Made by a program: the position numbers and the translations under genes. Below, piece after piece: positions 9,955 through 18,066 of a stretch of DNA of 64,000 bases; the first letter of the stretch is position 1; each line of letters opens with the position of its first letter. Below the pieces are notes generated by a model, which ran no database searches, was not told where the DNA came from, and was given only the letters and a program-made list of their open reading frames with translations. The stretch is from an uncultured Caldilineaceae bacterium (lineage in GTDB: Bacteria > Chloroflexota > Anaerolineae > Caldilineales > Caldilineaceae), in NCBI GenBank assembly GCA_951813625.1, contig CATOTS010000021.1, forward strand, positions 55,065-119,064, given 5' to 3'.

Positions 9955-10767
9955 ATGAAACTCAGCCATCAGCAACTCCAATTCTTTGAAACTTTTGGCT
10001 ATCTCCACTTCCCAGGACTGGTCAAAGACGAAGTCGCCTGGATCACCGAGGAGTTCGAAGCCATATTTTCCGAAAGCGGCCAGGTGCACGATGGGACGCA
10101 GCGCTCCTGCATCGTGCCGTTCATCGACCAGCGCGAGCGCCTCTGTACGCTCCTGGACCACCCCAGCATCGACGGGCTGATCAGCAGCATCCTCGGTGCA
10201 GATTTCAACTATCTCGGCGGCGACGGCAACTTCTACACCGGCGACACCCGCTGGCACAGCGACGGCTTCCACTCGATCGGCAAATACCTGAAAGTGGCCT
10301 TTTATCTCGACCGGCTCACTTCGGATACAGGCTGCCTGCGCGTGATCCCCGGCTCGCACCGGGTGGATGCCGAGAGTTGGTCGGCGCGGGAGGCGCGCGA
10401 GGCGTCCGATCTGTGGGGGATCTCGCAGCAAGCGGTGCCGCACATGGCGCTGGAAACGCATCCGGGTGACGTCGTGGCCTTCAATCACAACCTGATGCAC
10501 TCTTCGTTCGGCGGCAGCACCGCGCGGCGCATGTTTACCATCAACTGCTCCGCCTACTGCCACTCGGAAGAGGAGATCGCGGAGTTGGAGAAATTCATTG
10601 CCGGCGGGGCCCGCTTCTGGAAAGACCAGGTTCACTCGAACATCATGCGCAGCACAGCGTCGCCTTCACGAATGCGCCATTTGCAGCAGGCAATGGAACA
10701 CGAGAGCCACCTCCCGGCGCTGGCGGCCAAGGCGCGCGCGGAGATGGCTGAGCCAGCCCGCGGGTGA
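9955..10767 (+). CDS. Phytanoyl-CoA dioxygenase (PhyH) family protein
   Basis: 270 aa. ATG 9955 follows AGGGGAG and is preferred over TTG 9934. The protein begins LSHQQLQFFETFGYLHFPGL, a standard PhyH N-terminus. The 2-His-1-carboxylate site is visible: DTRWHSDGFHS gives the proximal His and Asp, and FNHNLMHSSFGG gives the distal His, followed by RRMFTINCSAY with the likely 2-oxoglutarate-binding Arg. GCLRVIPGSHR is the conserved strand between them. It is paralogous to the oppositely oriented gene at 11936-12778, and both end in the same seven residues MAEPARG. The Gfo/Idh/MocA gene starts four bases after its stop, so the two form an operon. Confidence 0.87.
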   Translation: MKLSHQQLQFFETFGYLHFPGLVKDEVAWITEEFEAIFSESGQVHDGTQRSCIVPFIDQRERLCTLLDHPSIDGLISSILGADFNYLGGDGNFYTGDTRWHSDGFHSIGKYLKVAFYLDRLTSDTGCLRVIPGSHRVDAESWSAREAREASDLWGISQQAVPHMALETHPGDVVAFNHNLMHSSFGGSTARRMFTINCSAYCHSEEEIAELEKFIAGGARFWKDQVHSNIMRSTASPSRMRHLQQAMEHESHLPALAAKARAEMAEPARG

Positions 10768-10771
10768 CACG

Positions 10772-11845
10772 ATGCCGGACAGGATCAAAATCGGGGTGGT
10801 CGGCTGCAGGGTCGGCCGGTCGTGGGTCGCGGGCGCACGCGCCGGCGATGACACCGTCGCGTGGGCGGTCGCCGACCTGAACCAGGAGTTGGCGCGTCAA
10901 GTCGCGCACGAAAACGACGTGCCCCGAATCTACGGCGACTATCGCGAGCTGCTGGCCGATGACGAAGTCGATGCGGTCGGGATCGCCACCGCGCCGGATG
11001 TGCGCAAGCCGATGGTGATCGACGCGCTGAACGCCGGCAAACATGTGCTCGTGCAGAAACCGCATGGCCGCAACGCCGCCGATGTCAGCGAGATCAACGC
11101 GGTCGCAGCCGACAGCGGCAAGACGCTCGTCTACTCCTACTTCATGCGCCACGAAGCAGAAAACAGGCGCAGCCGCTGCCTGATCGCCGATGGCCGCATT
11201 GGGCGCCCCTATCATGCTCGCGTCCACTATCATTACCGCGAGCGCGGTGTCGATTATGAACCGCCGCCGGGCCGGGAATGGCTGTACCGGTGGGGCCTGA
11301 AGGGCGGCGCACTGGGCCAGCACGGCTCGCACTTCCTCGACCAGGCCTGGTACCTGGTCGGTTGCCCGCAGCCAGAGTGGGCCTTCGCTGTCAGCCACAG
11401 CGCCTTTCCGACAACGCTGGCTGTGCCGCGCCACTCCGAGGACTACATGAGCCTACTGGTGGGCTGCGCTGGCGACATCACGATCCAGATGGACACGTCG
11501 GCGGTCATTCCCACCTGGGCGGACCGGGCGTGGGACCTGCGCCTGCGCATCCTTGGCACGGCCGGGACAATAGAATTCGAATCGGTCTCGACAACGGACG
11601 GGGACATTCGAACGGGCACGCGCCGGCTGCTGGACGCGATCTACGCCGATAGCGACAGTTGCGCCGACGAATACGCGGCGCACGGAAACGGCGACTTCGA
11701 TGCCGAAATCCGCGATTTTGCCGGCGCGATCCGAGGCGTACATCCGCCGGATGTCTCTCCCGACGACGCGTTGACTTTCATGAAGCTGCTGGATGCGATC
11801 TACCTGAGCTCGGAGACAGGCGAGAAGATTCAGGTAGACGATTGA
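10772..11845 (+). CDS. Gfo/Idh/MocA family oxidoreductase
   Basis: 357 aa. ATG 10772 lies four bases after the stop of the PhyH gene, so translation is probably coupled. The N-terminal Rossmann fold starts IKIGVVGCRVG, with a non-standard nucleotide loop (GCRVGRSW instead of GxGxxG). The dinucleotide domain continues to ALNAGKHVLVQKPHGRN, where Lys of QKP is the usual catalytic lysine. The C-terminal alpha/beta domain carries GGALGQHGSHFLDQAWYLVG, whose GxxxxHxxD pattern is the substrate-site signature. Family members oxidise or reduce sugars, inositols and sugar acids with NAD(P). The arrangement with PhyH and LLM genes suggests catabolism of a modified sugar. Confidence 0.88.
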   Translation: MPDRIKIGVVGCRVGRSWVAGARAGDDTVAWAVADLNQELARQVAHENDVPRIYGDYRELLADDEVDAVGIATAPDVRKPMVIDALNAGKHVLVQKPHGRNAADVSEINAVAADSGKTLVYSYFMRHEAENRRSRCLIADGRIGRPYHARVHYHYRERGVDYEPPPGREWLYRWGLKGGALGQHGSHFLDQAWYLVGCPQPEWAFAVSHSAFPTTLAVPRHSEDYMSLLVGCAGDITIQMDTSAVIPTWADRAWDLRLRILGTAGTIEFESVSTTDGDIRTGTRRLLDAIYADSDSCADEYAAHGNGDFDAEIRDFAGAIRGVHPPDVSPDDALTFMKLLDAIYLSSETGEKIQVDD

Positions 11846-11935
11846 GGCTTGATGTCGCGGGTAGGGCAGCCAACGACCAGAGCGGATTCTGGCCGCCGGC
11901 CGCGATTTCCCGGCAACAGAGCGCGGCGAAGGCAG

Positions 11936-12778
11936 CTAGCCGCGTGCCGGCTCAGCCATCGTCTTTTTCAGTTCACGCGTCAGGTCGGCCAGGTGGGAAT
12001 CGTTGGCTCGCACCTGCTCGAGATGCACCATGCGCTCGGGTCCGGCCGTCCTGATCATCTCCTCGCCGTGGATACGGTCGATCCAGAAACGCGCCTCGCT
12101 GCTGAGAACGGTTCGCAGCTCCTCGAGTCGGTCCTCAGGATAGCGGCACGAGAAGTTCATCGTGTACATCCGCCGTCGCTGGGAACCGCCGAAAGCGGCA
12201 TGTTTGAGATTGTGGTTGAAGACAACGATGTCGCCAGGCATGGTCTCGAGGGCCAGCGCCGGAACCTCGCTTCCTTCCTTGCCCCAGATCTTACCGCTCT
12301 CCTTAATCTCGGTCTCAACGGCATCGGCATAAGAGTCGCCCACGCGGTGGCTGCCGGGAATGATGCGCAACGCGCCCGTCTCCCGCGTCAGCGGATCGAG
12401 ATAGAAGGCGATCTTGATGCTGAGAATTCGGTCGGGCTTGTAGCCGTCCGAGTGCCAGCGGGTGTCACCGGCGTAGAAGTTTCCGTCGCCGCTGGTGTAG
12501 TTGAAGTCGTCCCCGCAAATGCTGGCCGCGATGTCGTGGATGCGCGGGTCGTCCAACAGGGAGCTCAGATACTCGTTCCGATCGGGGAAGGGCAAGATGC
12601 AGGAACGTTGCGCGCCATCATGTTCCTGCCCATGGTGACCGCCGCCGTGCTCCGCCCAGACCTTCTCGAACTCTTCTATGATCTTGTCAACACAATCCGC
12701 CAATAGCCCCGGAAAATAGAGGTAGCCGAACGTTTCGAAAAATGCCATCTGCTGCTGCGTGAGTCGCGTCGTGCCCAT
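11936..12778 (-). CDS. Phytanoyl-CoA dioxygenase (PhyH) family protein
   Basis: 280 aa. The start is ATG at 12778, preceded by AAAGGAGGA about six bases away; the longer reading to 12901 is rejected on that basis. The N-terminus LTQQQMAFFETFGYLYFPGL closely matches the paralogue at 9955-10767. The Fe(II) site is complete: DTRWHSDGYKPD (His, Asp) and FNHNLKHAAFGG (His), then RRRMYTMNFSC with the anchoring Arg. GALRIIPGSHR is conserved. It is convergent with the Gfo/Idh/MocA gene and has its own predicted promoter at 12849-12877. Like its paralogue it ends in MAEPARG. Substrate not known. Confidence 0.87.
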   Translation of the reverse strand: MGTTRLTQQQMAFFETFGYLYFPGLLADCVDKIIEEFEKVWAEHGGGHHGQEHDGAQRSCILPFPDRNEYLSSLLDDPRIHDIAASICGDDFNYTSGDGNFYAGDTRWHSDGYKPDRILSIKIAFYLDPLTRETGALRIIPGSHRVGDSYADAVETEIKESGKIWGKEGSEVPALALETMPGDIVVFNHNLKHAAFGGSQRRRMYTMNFSCRYPEDRLEELRTVLSSEARFWIDRIHGEEMIRTAGPERMVHLEQVRANDSHLADLTRELKKTMAEPARG

Positions 12779-12848
12779 CGTGCTTCCTCCTTTGTTTGTT
12801 GGATGGCCGCCTTGGAAAGGCGCCGCAATCCATTCGCCGAACAGGTTC

Positions 12849-12877
12849 CTTATACAATACTTCGTATACCGGATCAA
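12849..12877 (-). promoter_or_regulatory. Predicted sigma70-type promoter for the PhyH gene
   Basis: On the minus strand, TTGATC (12872-12877) and TATAAG (12849-12854) are separated by exactly 17 bases. Transcription would begin near 12842 and leave a leader of about 64 bases before ATG 12778. Seen by eye; no score was computed. Confidence 0.45.
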
Positions 12878-12887
12878 ACCGTCGGAA

Positions 12888-15578
12888 TCATAGCGGTGCA
12901 TTCCTCGTTTCTTCGTTTGTCAACAGCGCCAGGACCGCGAAGTTCCACCCGGCCAGCTCAGGCAGCATGGCGAACGCGTCAACTTGGGCATGAGCCAGCC
13001 CCGCGCACAGCGCTGCGAGCAATCCGACCTGGAACCATACGTTCGGCCCGCGCCAGAGCTGTTTCAGGCGATAGATCATCCAGCCAAGCAACGCGGCCAA
13101 CCATGCCAGCCCGACGACGCCCCATCCGGTCGCATACTCCAGCCAGACGGAGTGAGGGTGCAGCAGGTTGGGGTCTGCCGAGGGCGAGGGCCGCATGAAA
13201 GCCGGATAGTTCCAGAAGAAGCCACCCGGGCCCACACCCAACAGGGGGAACTCCGTCCACAGGCTCCAGGCGTCCCACCAGATCGCGAGACGCGATTGCA
13301 GGGTCGCGATGTTCAGTATCCGGTCACCATAAAGGAAGAAGAGCGCTGCAACGACCGCCAGAGTCATCAGTCCCGTAAGCGGGAGCCAGATGTGGAAGCG
13401 CCCGCGGCCAAAAAAGCGCTCCCGGCCAACTGCAATCATGACCAGAGCGCCGACCGGCAGACCCAGAAAGAAAGCGCCGCGACTCAACGTCAACGCCAAG
13501 GCCACTGCGGCCAGCATCGAACCGGCGGCAAGTGCCAACCAGCAAGTCCTCCGAACTGTCAGCAGCCCTACGCCAATAAGAAGCGTACGCAGCAGATAGA
13601 GCGCGGTCTGATTGGGAGAAAAGGAGATCCCCATCAAGCGGCGTACTCCGTCCACAGAGACGCCGCCTCCGACCAGCCAGTCAACAAGGCCCGCGCCGGC
13701 CGCGATTACGCCGCCTGCGAAAAACGCCTTAAGAACGGCGCGGCTCTGGCGCGGTTCGACGGCGAGGACCCGAATGCCGGCATAGAGCAGAACCGGCGCC
13801 GCCACGAGCGCCCAAAATCCGTGAATAAAGCCCGGCCAGTGCCAGACATTGAGGGCGGTCAGGAGGCTGATGCCGAGCCAGGCGAGGACTAAGCGGTCTG
13901 TAAACTGCGTTTTGCGAATTGCGATGAACAGGTGCGTGACCTGCCACGATTTTGTTTGGATGACGCGCTGCGCCAGGCCGGGCAGCGTCGCCAGCATCGC
14001 GGCCTGAACCGGGGGAACAGCCCAGACCGAATCGACGAGCCGTAGCTCCTTGTGCTGGAAGTGGAAGGGCAGCGCGGCGGCCGCCAGCATCAGCCCGGTC
14101 AGGGGCTGTGCGGCGATAAGAAAAGCGGCCGCGAGCCAGCAGAGAACGATCAGCGGCGGCCAGGAAGCGAGGTAGTAGATGATCAGCAGAATCGCCCAGG
14201 CAACGAGTTTGCCAACCTGCGGCCAATGTCGGTAGGCAGCCTGCCATCGCGCCAGGGGCAGGCGCCGCAACATGAGCCCGCCCTGCACGACCAGAGTCCC
14301 CACCGCCAGCAACAGTAGCGCGAGCCGTGCGTGGAGCAATATTCGCCCCGTATCGCGCTGTTCGTACGCCGTCGTTCCCCCTGTGGCTCGAGTCGCAGAC
14401 CGGAAAGCGGTCAGCAGGGGATCTTCCTGCCCGTCTGCGGCGATGAGAGCAAATCCCCAAAGAGGATCGGATAGAGGCGCGTGCGGGCGGTCCACCGGCC
14501 ATCCCATCGCAGACAACCAGGGCCAATTTGCCCGCGCGTACCGGATCGCTTCCTGGGTAAAGCGCGCCTGATTGGCCGCGGAGACCGTCTTCCACCGTGC
14601 TTGCGTGTGCCGATTCCAGCCGAAACGGACCGCCCAGATTGGCGTCTGTTCGTCGCCTGCAGCCACCATCACCCGCCGCACCCACGCCGCCCGGCGGAAA
14701 TTGAGCACGTCCACGCGGCTGCGCGGGTCATCCGGCCCGGTGCCGAAGCCGAACGGTTGCACAAGTACGACGTCGAAATGGGGCGCGGCGCCGGCCGCGT
14801 AGAGCCGCTGCAGAAAGTAGCCCTCGTCAATCGCGGTATGGCCACGGTCCTGGGTCGGCGCCAAAGCGGCCGCCAGGATTACGGCGTCAGGATCGGCAGC
14901 CCGAACCGCAATGGCTGCCGCCTTCAACAGCCGGGCATAGCCGACCGGATCGATGTGCCGGTTTCCCCAGTTTGGCGCAATGTTCGGCTCGTCCCAGATC
15001 TGGTAGTAGCGAAGGGTGTCTTTGTAGCGATCGGCAAAGGCGGAAGCAAAGTCGGCGTAGGTGCGCGTTGCGGCGGGCGGCGCAAACTGCAGAAGGTGCT
15101 GTGCCAGGTGTGCGGAGTGGGTAGCCTGGTCCTGTTCATCTTCCCGGCGATCTACGCTGTCTCTTGCCCAGGGTGGGCTGCCGGTCAACACGACGACCGG
15201 CTCCAGTCCGGCGGCGGCGATGTCGGCCAGAACGTCGTCGCTCCACTTCCACCGGTACGCGCCGGGGCGGGGTTCGATTCGTCCCCAGTCAACCCGTTGA
15301 CGCACCCAGCCGAAGCCGGCGTCCGATAGGCGGCGAAGTGCTTCCTGCCGTTCCAGCGGGTCTGCATACTGTTCAAGCGCGACGGTGGCGCCGAGGAACG
15401 GGATCGGATCCTCTGTCTGCTCAGGGAGGCTCCTGCGGGAATTCGCTTCCCCGACCTCCTGCAGCGTCATCGCAGTTTCCGTGCCGAGGTAGAAGAGAAT
15501 TGCGTAGAGACAAACGAGACGAATCAGTCGTATGCTGGTCTGCGCCACTGTATCCGGATCTACGAGCGACGCAGACAA
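12888..15578 (-). CDS. Glycosidase-like domain fused to O-antigen ligase/polymerase (Wzy_C-like) membrane protein
   Basis: 896 aa in two halves. Residues about 65-390 resemble a GH39/GH5-type TIM barrel: FGWVRQRVDWGRIEPRPGAYRW, VVVLTGSPPWA, and YYQIWDEPNI with the likely acid/base Glu. The expected nucleophile position reads PIWAVRFGWN, with Arg where relatives have Glu, so the domain may bind rather than cleave glycans. From residue 410 there are roughly ten or more membrane helices and the O-antigen ligase signatures LLGVGPGGFFWNYPAF and HPHSVWLEYATGWGVVGLAW. One N-terminal helix (RLVCLYAILFYL) should anchor the glycosidase part outside. The start is uncertain: TTG 15578 overlaps the CHAT gene, and GTG 15548 lies just after the CHAT stop. 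It likely polymerises or ligates a surface polysaccharide. Confidence 0.75.
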   Translation of the reverse strand: MSASLVDPDTVAQTSIRLIRLVCLYAILFYLGTETAMTLQEVGEANSRRSLPEQTEDPIPFLGATVALEQYADPLERQEALRRLSDAGFGWVRQRVDWGRIEPRPGAYRWKWSDDVLADIAAAGLEPVVVLTGSPPWARDSVDRREDEQDQATHSAHLAQHLLQFAPPAATRTYADFASAFADRYKDTLRYYQIWDEPNIAPNWGNRHIDPVGYARLLKAAAIAVRAADPDAVILAAALAPTQDRGHTAIDEGYFLQRLYAAGAAPHFDVVLVQPFGFGTGPDDPRSRVDVLNFRRAAWVRRVMVAAGDEQTPIWAVRFGWNRHTQARWKTVSAANQARFTQEAIRYARANWPWLSAMGWPVDRPHAPLSDPLWGFALIAADGQEDPLLTAFRSATRATGGTTAYEQRDTGRILLHARLALLLLAVGTLVVQGGLMLRRLPLARWQAAYRHWPQVGKLVAWAILLIIYYLASWPPLIVLCWLAAAFLIAAQPLTGLMLAAAALPFHFQHKELRLVDSVWAVPPVQAAMLATLPGLAQRVIQTKSWQVTHLFIAIRKTQFTDRLVLAWLGISLLTALNVWHWPGFIHGFWALVAAPVLLYAGIRVLAVEPRQSRAVLKAFFAGGVIAAGAGLVDWLVGGGVSVDGVRRLMGISFSPNQTALYLLRTLLIGVGLLTVRRTCWLALAAGSMLAAVALALTLSRGAFFLGLPVGALVMIAVGRERFFGRGRFHIWLPLTGLMTLAVVAALFFLYGDRILNIATLQSRLAIWWDAWSLWTEFPLLGVGPGGFFWNYPAFMRPSPSADPNLLHPHSVWLEYATGWGVVGLAWLAALLGWMIYRLKQLWRGPNVWFQVGLLAALCAGLAHAQVDAFAMLPELAGWNFAVLALLTNEETRNAPL

Positions 15579-16960
15579 TGGTCAAGGATGTTCTGGATGT
15601 GGCGCCTCTCCTCGTCGAAGGTATCCAGGCGCCTCTGGATGGCGCGGATGTCGACAAGTTTGCCCTCTTCCTGCTCTTCGACGGCCTGCCGCAATATCCT
15701 CAGCAACAGCCCGACAATGCGGCGGCGGCGCTGATATTCGAAGGGCAGATGGGGGTCGGAGATCGTCTCCGGCAGAGAGCGGAGCCACGCCTCCTTATCG
15801 GCCAGCCTGAATTCGACCCGCAACTCGGAGTTCCACATTTGGGGACGCGAATTGACTGAGCTGCGGGAGGGCAGCCTTCTGGCTTTTTCCCCTTCCTCGA
15901 AGCGTAGAATCCGGCCGTTCTCGGCGTTGAGCCACAGAACCGGCGTGGCATAGTCTGCGCGATCCGGATCACTGATGTATAGACTGTTGCGCGCAGTGCT
16001 CACTGCCGCGTCAATGTGACCGCGACAGGGGCCGGACACCAGCGCCGCGTAGACCGATTCGGCGAATGTGACGGCCGGCCTGTCGAGGATCTCATAGCGC
16101 ATGGCGATCACCGCGGGCAGGCCGCTTTGAATCAGCTGGTGTGCGACGCCGGCAAAGGAGCGGGAACTGTCGACCTGGCCAGCAAGACAGGCGTTGAGGA
16201 AGACCAGCTTCACAGACTCTGCTTGCTGCAGGACGGCGCGCAGAGTCGAGGCGGAGACAAGCGCAGGTGCGTTATCCGCCCAGAGCAACAGGCCGTCCTC
16301 ATTGCCGTGGCCGATGATGTGCAGGATGTCGGGTCGCGTCGCCTCCAGCCGCTCGCGTAGCTGTTGTATCGTTACGCGGCCGTCCATCTTGTCCAGATGC
16401 ATACGGCCGGACGAGAGACCCGCAATCGCCGCGCGGATCTGCCCGCTCTCCTCGTTCGCTGCCAGCCCGTCCGCCGTCTCGACCGCCGCGAGCAGCACCT
16501 TCAACGGCAGCGTTGCCTCCAGCGCTCTGGGACGGGCGACAAAACTTACCAGATTCTGCGTGCGGACGAGGGAGATCCTGGCATCGGCTCCGAAGGACTG
16601 ATTGCGGCGCGGATCGTGCAGCGTCTCCCAGGGCAACGCGGCGACAGCGGGGGGGTGCATCATGAGCCGGACGCGCAGACGCCCGCCGTCATCCAGATCG
16701 CTGCGCGCCTGGCTCCAGAGATCGCGCACATGCCCGCGGATCAACTCGGTGAAGAGGCGGCTGCCGATTTCGGCCAGGAACTGCTCTCCATGTGTCTGGA
16801 AAGGATCGCCCAGCCGGGCCAGGTATTCCTGCCAGACAGGTTGGAGGGCATCCTGATCGAAGGTGGAGGCGCCGCTGAGACCGCGATAGGTCGCCAGTAC
16901 CGCGTGGGGGGAACTGTCGCCGCTGATGGTGATATCAAAATTCGTGTAACGGCAGGACAT
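15560..16960 (-). CDS. CHAT domain-containing (caspase-like) protein
   Basis: 466 aa from ATG 16960; an alternative ATG at 17026 would add 22 residues. The CHAT peptidase core is well preserved: LPWETLHD, the catalytic His in DILHIIGHGNEDG, the catalytic Cys in VKLVFLNACLAG, and SGLPAVIAMRYEI followed by FAESVYAAL. The N-terminal 120 residues form a separate domain beginning MSCRYTNFDITISG. The C-terminal 110 residues are highly charged and probably helical (RRRRIVGLLLRILRQAVEEQEEGK, quoted to show composition only, then a basic end). CHAT proteases often act in stress or defence pathways with a partner substrate. Here the next gene downstream is the glycosidase/Wzy fusion and the divergent gene encodes a membrane protein; no typical effector or sensor is adjacent. 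Confidence 0.82.
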   Translation of the reverse strand: MSCRYTNFDITISGDSSPHAVLATYRGLSGASTFDQDALQPVWQEYLARLGDPFQTHGEQFLAEIGSRLFTELIRGHVRDLWSQARSDLDDGGRLRVRLMMHPPAVAALPWETLHDPRRNQSFGADARISLVRTQNLVSFVARPRALEATLPLKVLLAAVETADGLAANEESGQIRAAIAGLSSGRMHLDKMDGRVTIQQLRERLEATRPDILHIIGHGNEDGLLLWADNAPALVSASTLRAVLQQAESVKLVFLNACLAGQVDSSRSFAGVAHQLIQSGLPAVIAMRYEILDRPAVTFAESVYAALVSGPCRGHIDAAVSTARNSLYISDPDRADYATPVLWLNAENGRILRFEEGEKARRLPSRSSVNSRPQMWNSELRVEFRLADKEAWLRSLPETISDPHLPFEYQRRRRIVGLLLRILRQAVEEQEEGKLVDIRAIQRRLDTFDEERRHIQNILDHCLRRS

Positions 16961-17016
16961 TGACGAAACCAGGATTGTGGCCGGAACTGTTGCTAGCCAC
17001 CGACCAATAACGACTG

Positions 17017-17022
17017 TATAAT
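17017..17022 (+). promoter_or_regulatory. -10 element placed for a leaderless transcript
   Basis: A perfect TATAAT ends six bases before ATG 17029. With normal spacing transcription would begin at or next to the ATG, giving a leaderless mRNA. No convincing -35 is seen at 16-18 bases. This agrees with the absence of a Shine-Dalgarno before the gene. Confidence 0.4.
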
Positions 17023-17028
17023 GCAATT

Positions 17029-18045
17029 ATGGGGGCTGCAACGGATTTCGAAAACAGCCGGCCGGATCCTCAGGCGCCTGGCGGCAATCTAACCGAAGAC
17101 GCAACCCATTTTACTCCGTTCCCGGCCACCGGGCAACAGGAGACATCTGACGGCGTCTTTGGGAACGCGGCTGCGGCCGCGCATCACCCGAACCGGCGGT
17201 TCGTACAGCGCGTCAGCATTCTTGCATGGACGGTAGCAGCGACAGTTGCCGTAAGCCTGTTCTTGCGGCTGCCGACCGTTGTCCTGACCCTTAACGCGCT
17301 CGGCTCGCCGATGTCGATCCGCATCAGCGAGACGACTGTGATCGCGGTCTTCATCGCTCTCCTGACAGCAAGCGGCACCGAAAGGGCTATCCGCACGCAT
17401 CCTTTCTTTGCGGAGGACGCTGTGGGCTTTGGGCCGGAAAGGGGGCAGGCGCCCGCCGGCCGCACGTGGTTGTTCTGGGGCTTGCCGGCCGCGATCTCGA
17501 TCCTGGCCGTGCTGCTGGCGCCGCTGGCCAATACCCCGCTATACCAGGCTGGCGCGGCGCTTCTCAGCGGACTGCTGATCACGATCATTCTGTTCAACCT
17601 GCACGCGACCGTCGTCCGCGAGTCGCCGGCCTATCGACAGGCCCGCATTCTTCTCAACGTACTCGCCTACGCGGCCGCCCTGGCGCTCTTCCTGCTTGTC
17701 TACCAAACGCGCACTCGCAGTCTGCTATCCAGCTCCCTCATCTTCGCGACAGCGTCGCTGCTGACGGTTGAACTTCTGCGCGATGTCACGCCCCGGGTGA
17801 ACGTCGTGCTCAGTTTTGCCGCCCTGGTTGGGATTGTTCTCGGCGAGGTGGCCTGGGCTCTGAACTATTGGCCACTTTCCGGCGCCAGCGGCGGGCTGCT
17901 GCTGCTGCTGGTCTTCTATCTCTTCGTGGGGCTGGCCCGCCATGCCCTGCATGAGGGCCATCTCAGCCGCAGGCTCGTCCTCGAATATGCAGGATTCGCA
18001 ATCCTGGCGCTCGTGCTCATCGTCCTGATTGGGCCGGGGCTCTGA
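17029..18045 (+). CDS. Multi-pass membrane protein of unknown function
   Basis: 338 aa. A polar N-terminal tail of about 55 residues (Pro, Gly, Asn, Thr rich) precedes some eight hydrophobic helices: ILAWTVAATVAVSLFL, TVIAVFIALLTAS, LFWGLPAAISILAVLLAPLA, GAALLSGLLITIILFNL, LNVLAYAAALALFLLVY, VNVVLSFAALVGIVLGEVAW, GGLLLLLVFYLFVGLA and YAGFAILALVLIVLIG. It may belong to the uncharacterised Chloroflexota membrane families (DUF5656-like), but I cannot confirm this. No transport or catalytic motif is visible. The start is ATG 17029, with TATAAT immediately upstream. It is divergent from the CHAT gene, with about 70 bases between them, so they could be co-regulated. Confidence 0.75.
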   Translation: MGAATDFENSRPDPQAPGGNLTEDATHFTPFPATGQQETSDGVFGNAAAAAHHPNRRFVQRVSILAWTVAATVAVSLFLRLPTVVLTLNALGSPMSIRISETTVIAVFIALLTASGTERAIRTHPFFAEDAVGFGPERGQAPAGRTWLFWGLPAAISILAVLLAPLANTPLYQAGAALLSGLLITIILFNLHATVVRESPAYRQARILLNVLAYAAALALFLLVYQTRTRSLLSSSLIFATASLLTVELLRDVTPRVNVVLSFAALVGIVLGEVAWALNYWPLSGASGGLLLLLVFYLFVGLARHALHEGHLSRRLVLEYAGFAILALVLIVLIGPGL

Positions 18046-18066
18046 TCCTGGCTCCTGTACCTACCC

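Noticed and set aside
11849..12706. 285-residue open frame on the plus strand
   Set aside because: It is fully antisense to the PhyH gene with conserved metal ligands; it is a shadow frame of GC-rich DNA.
12850..12870. Text resembling a loxP arm (ATACTTCGTATA)
   Set aside because: Only one imperfect arm and no second arm or spacer; it is part of the promoter region of the PhyH gene.
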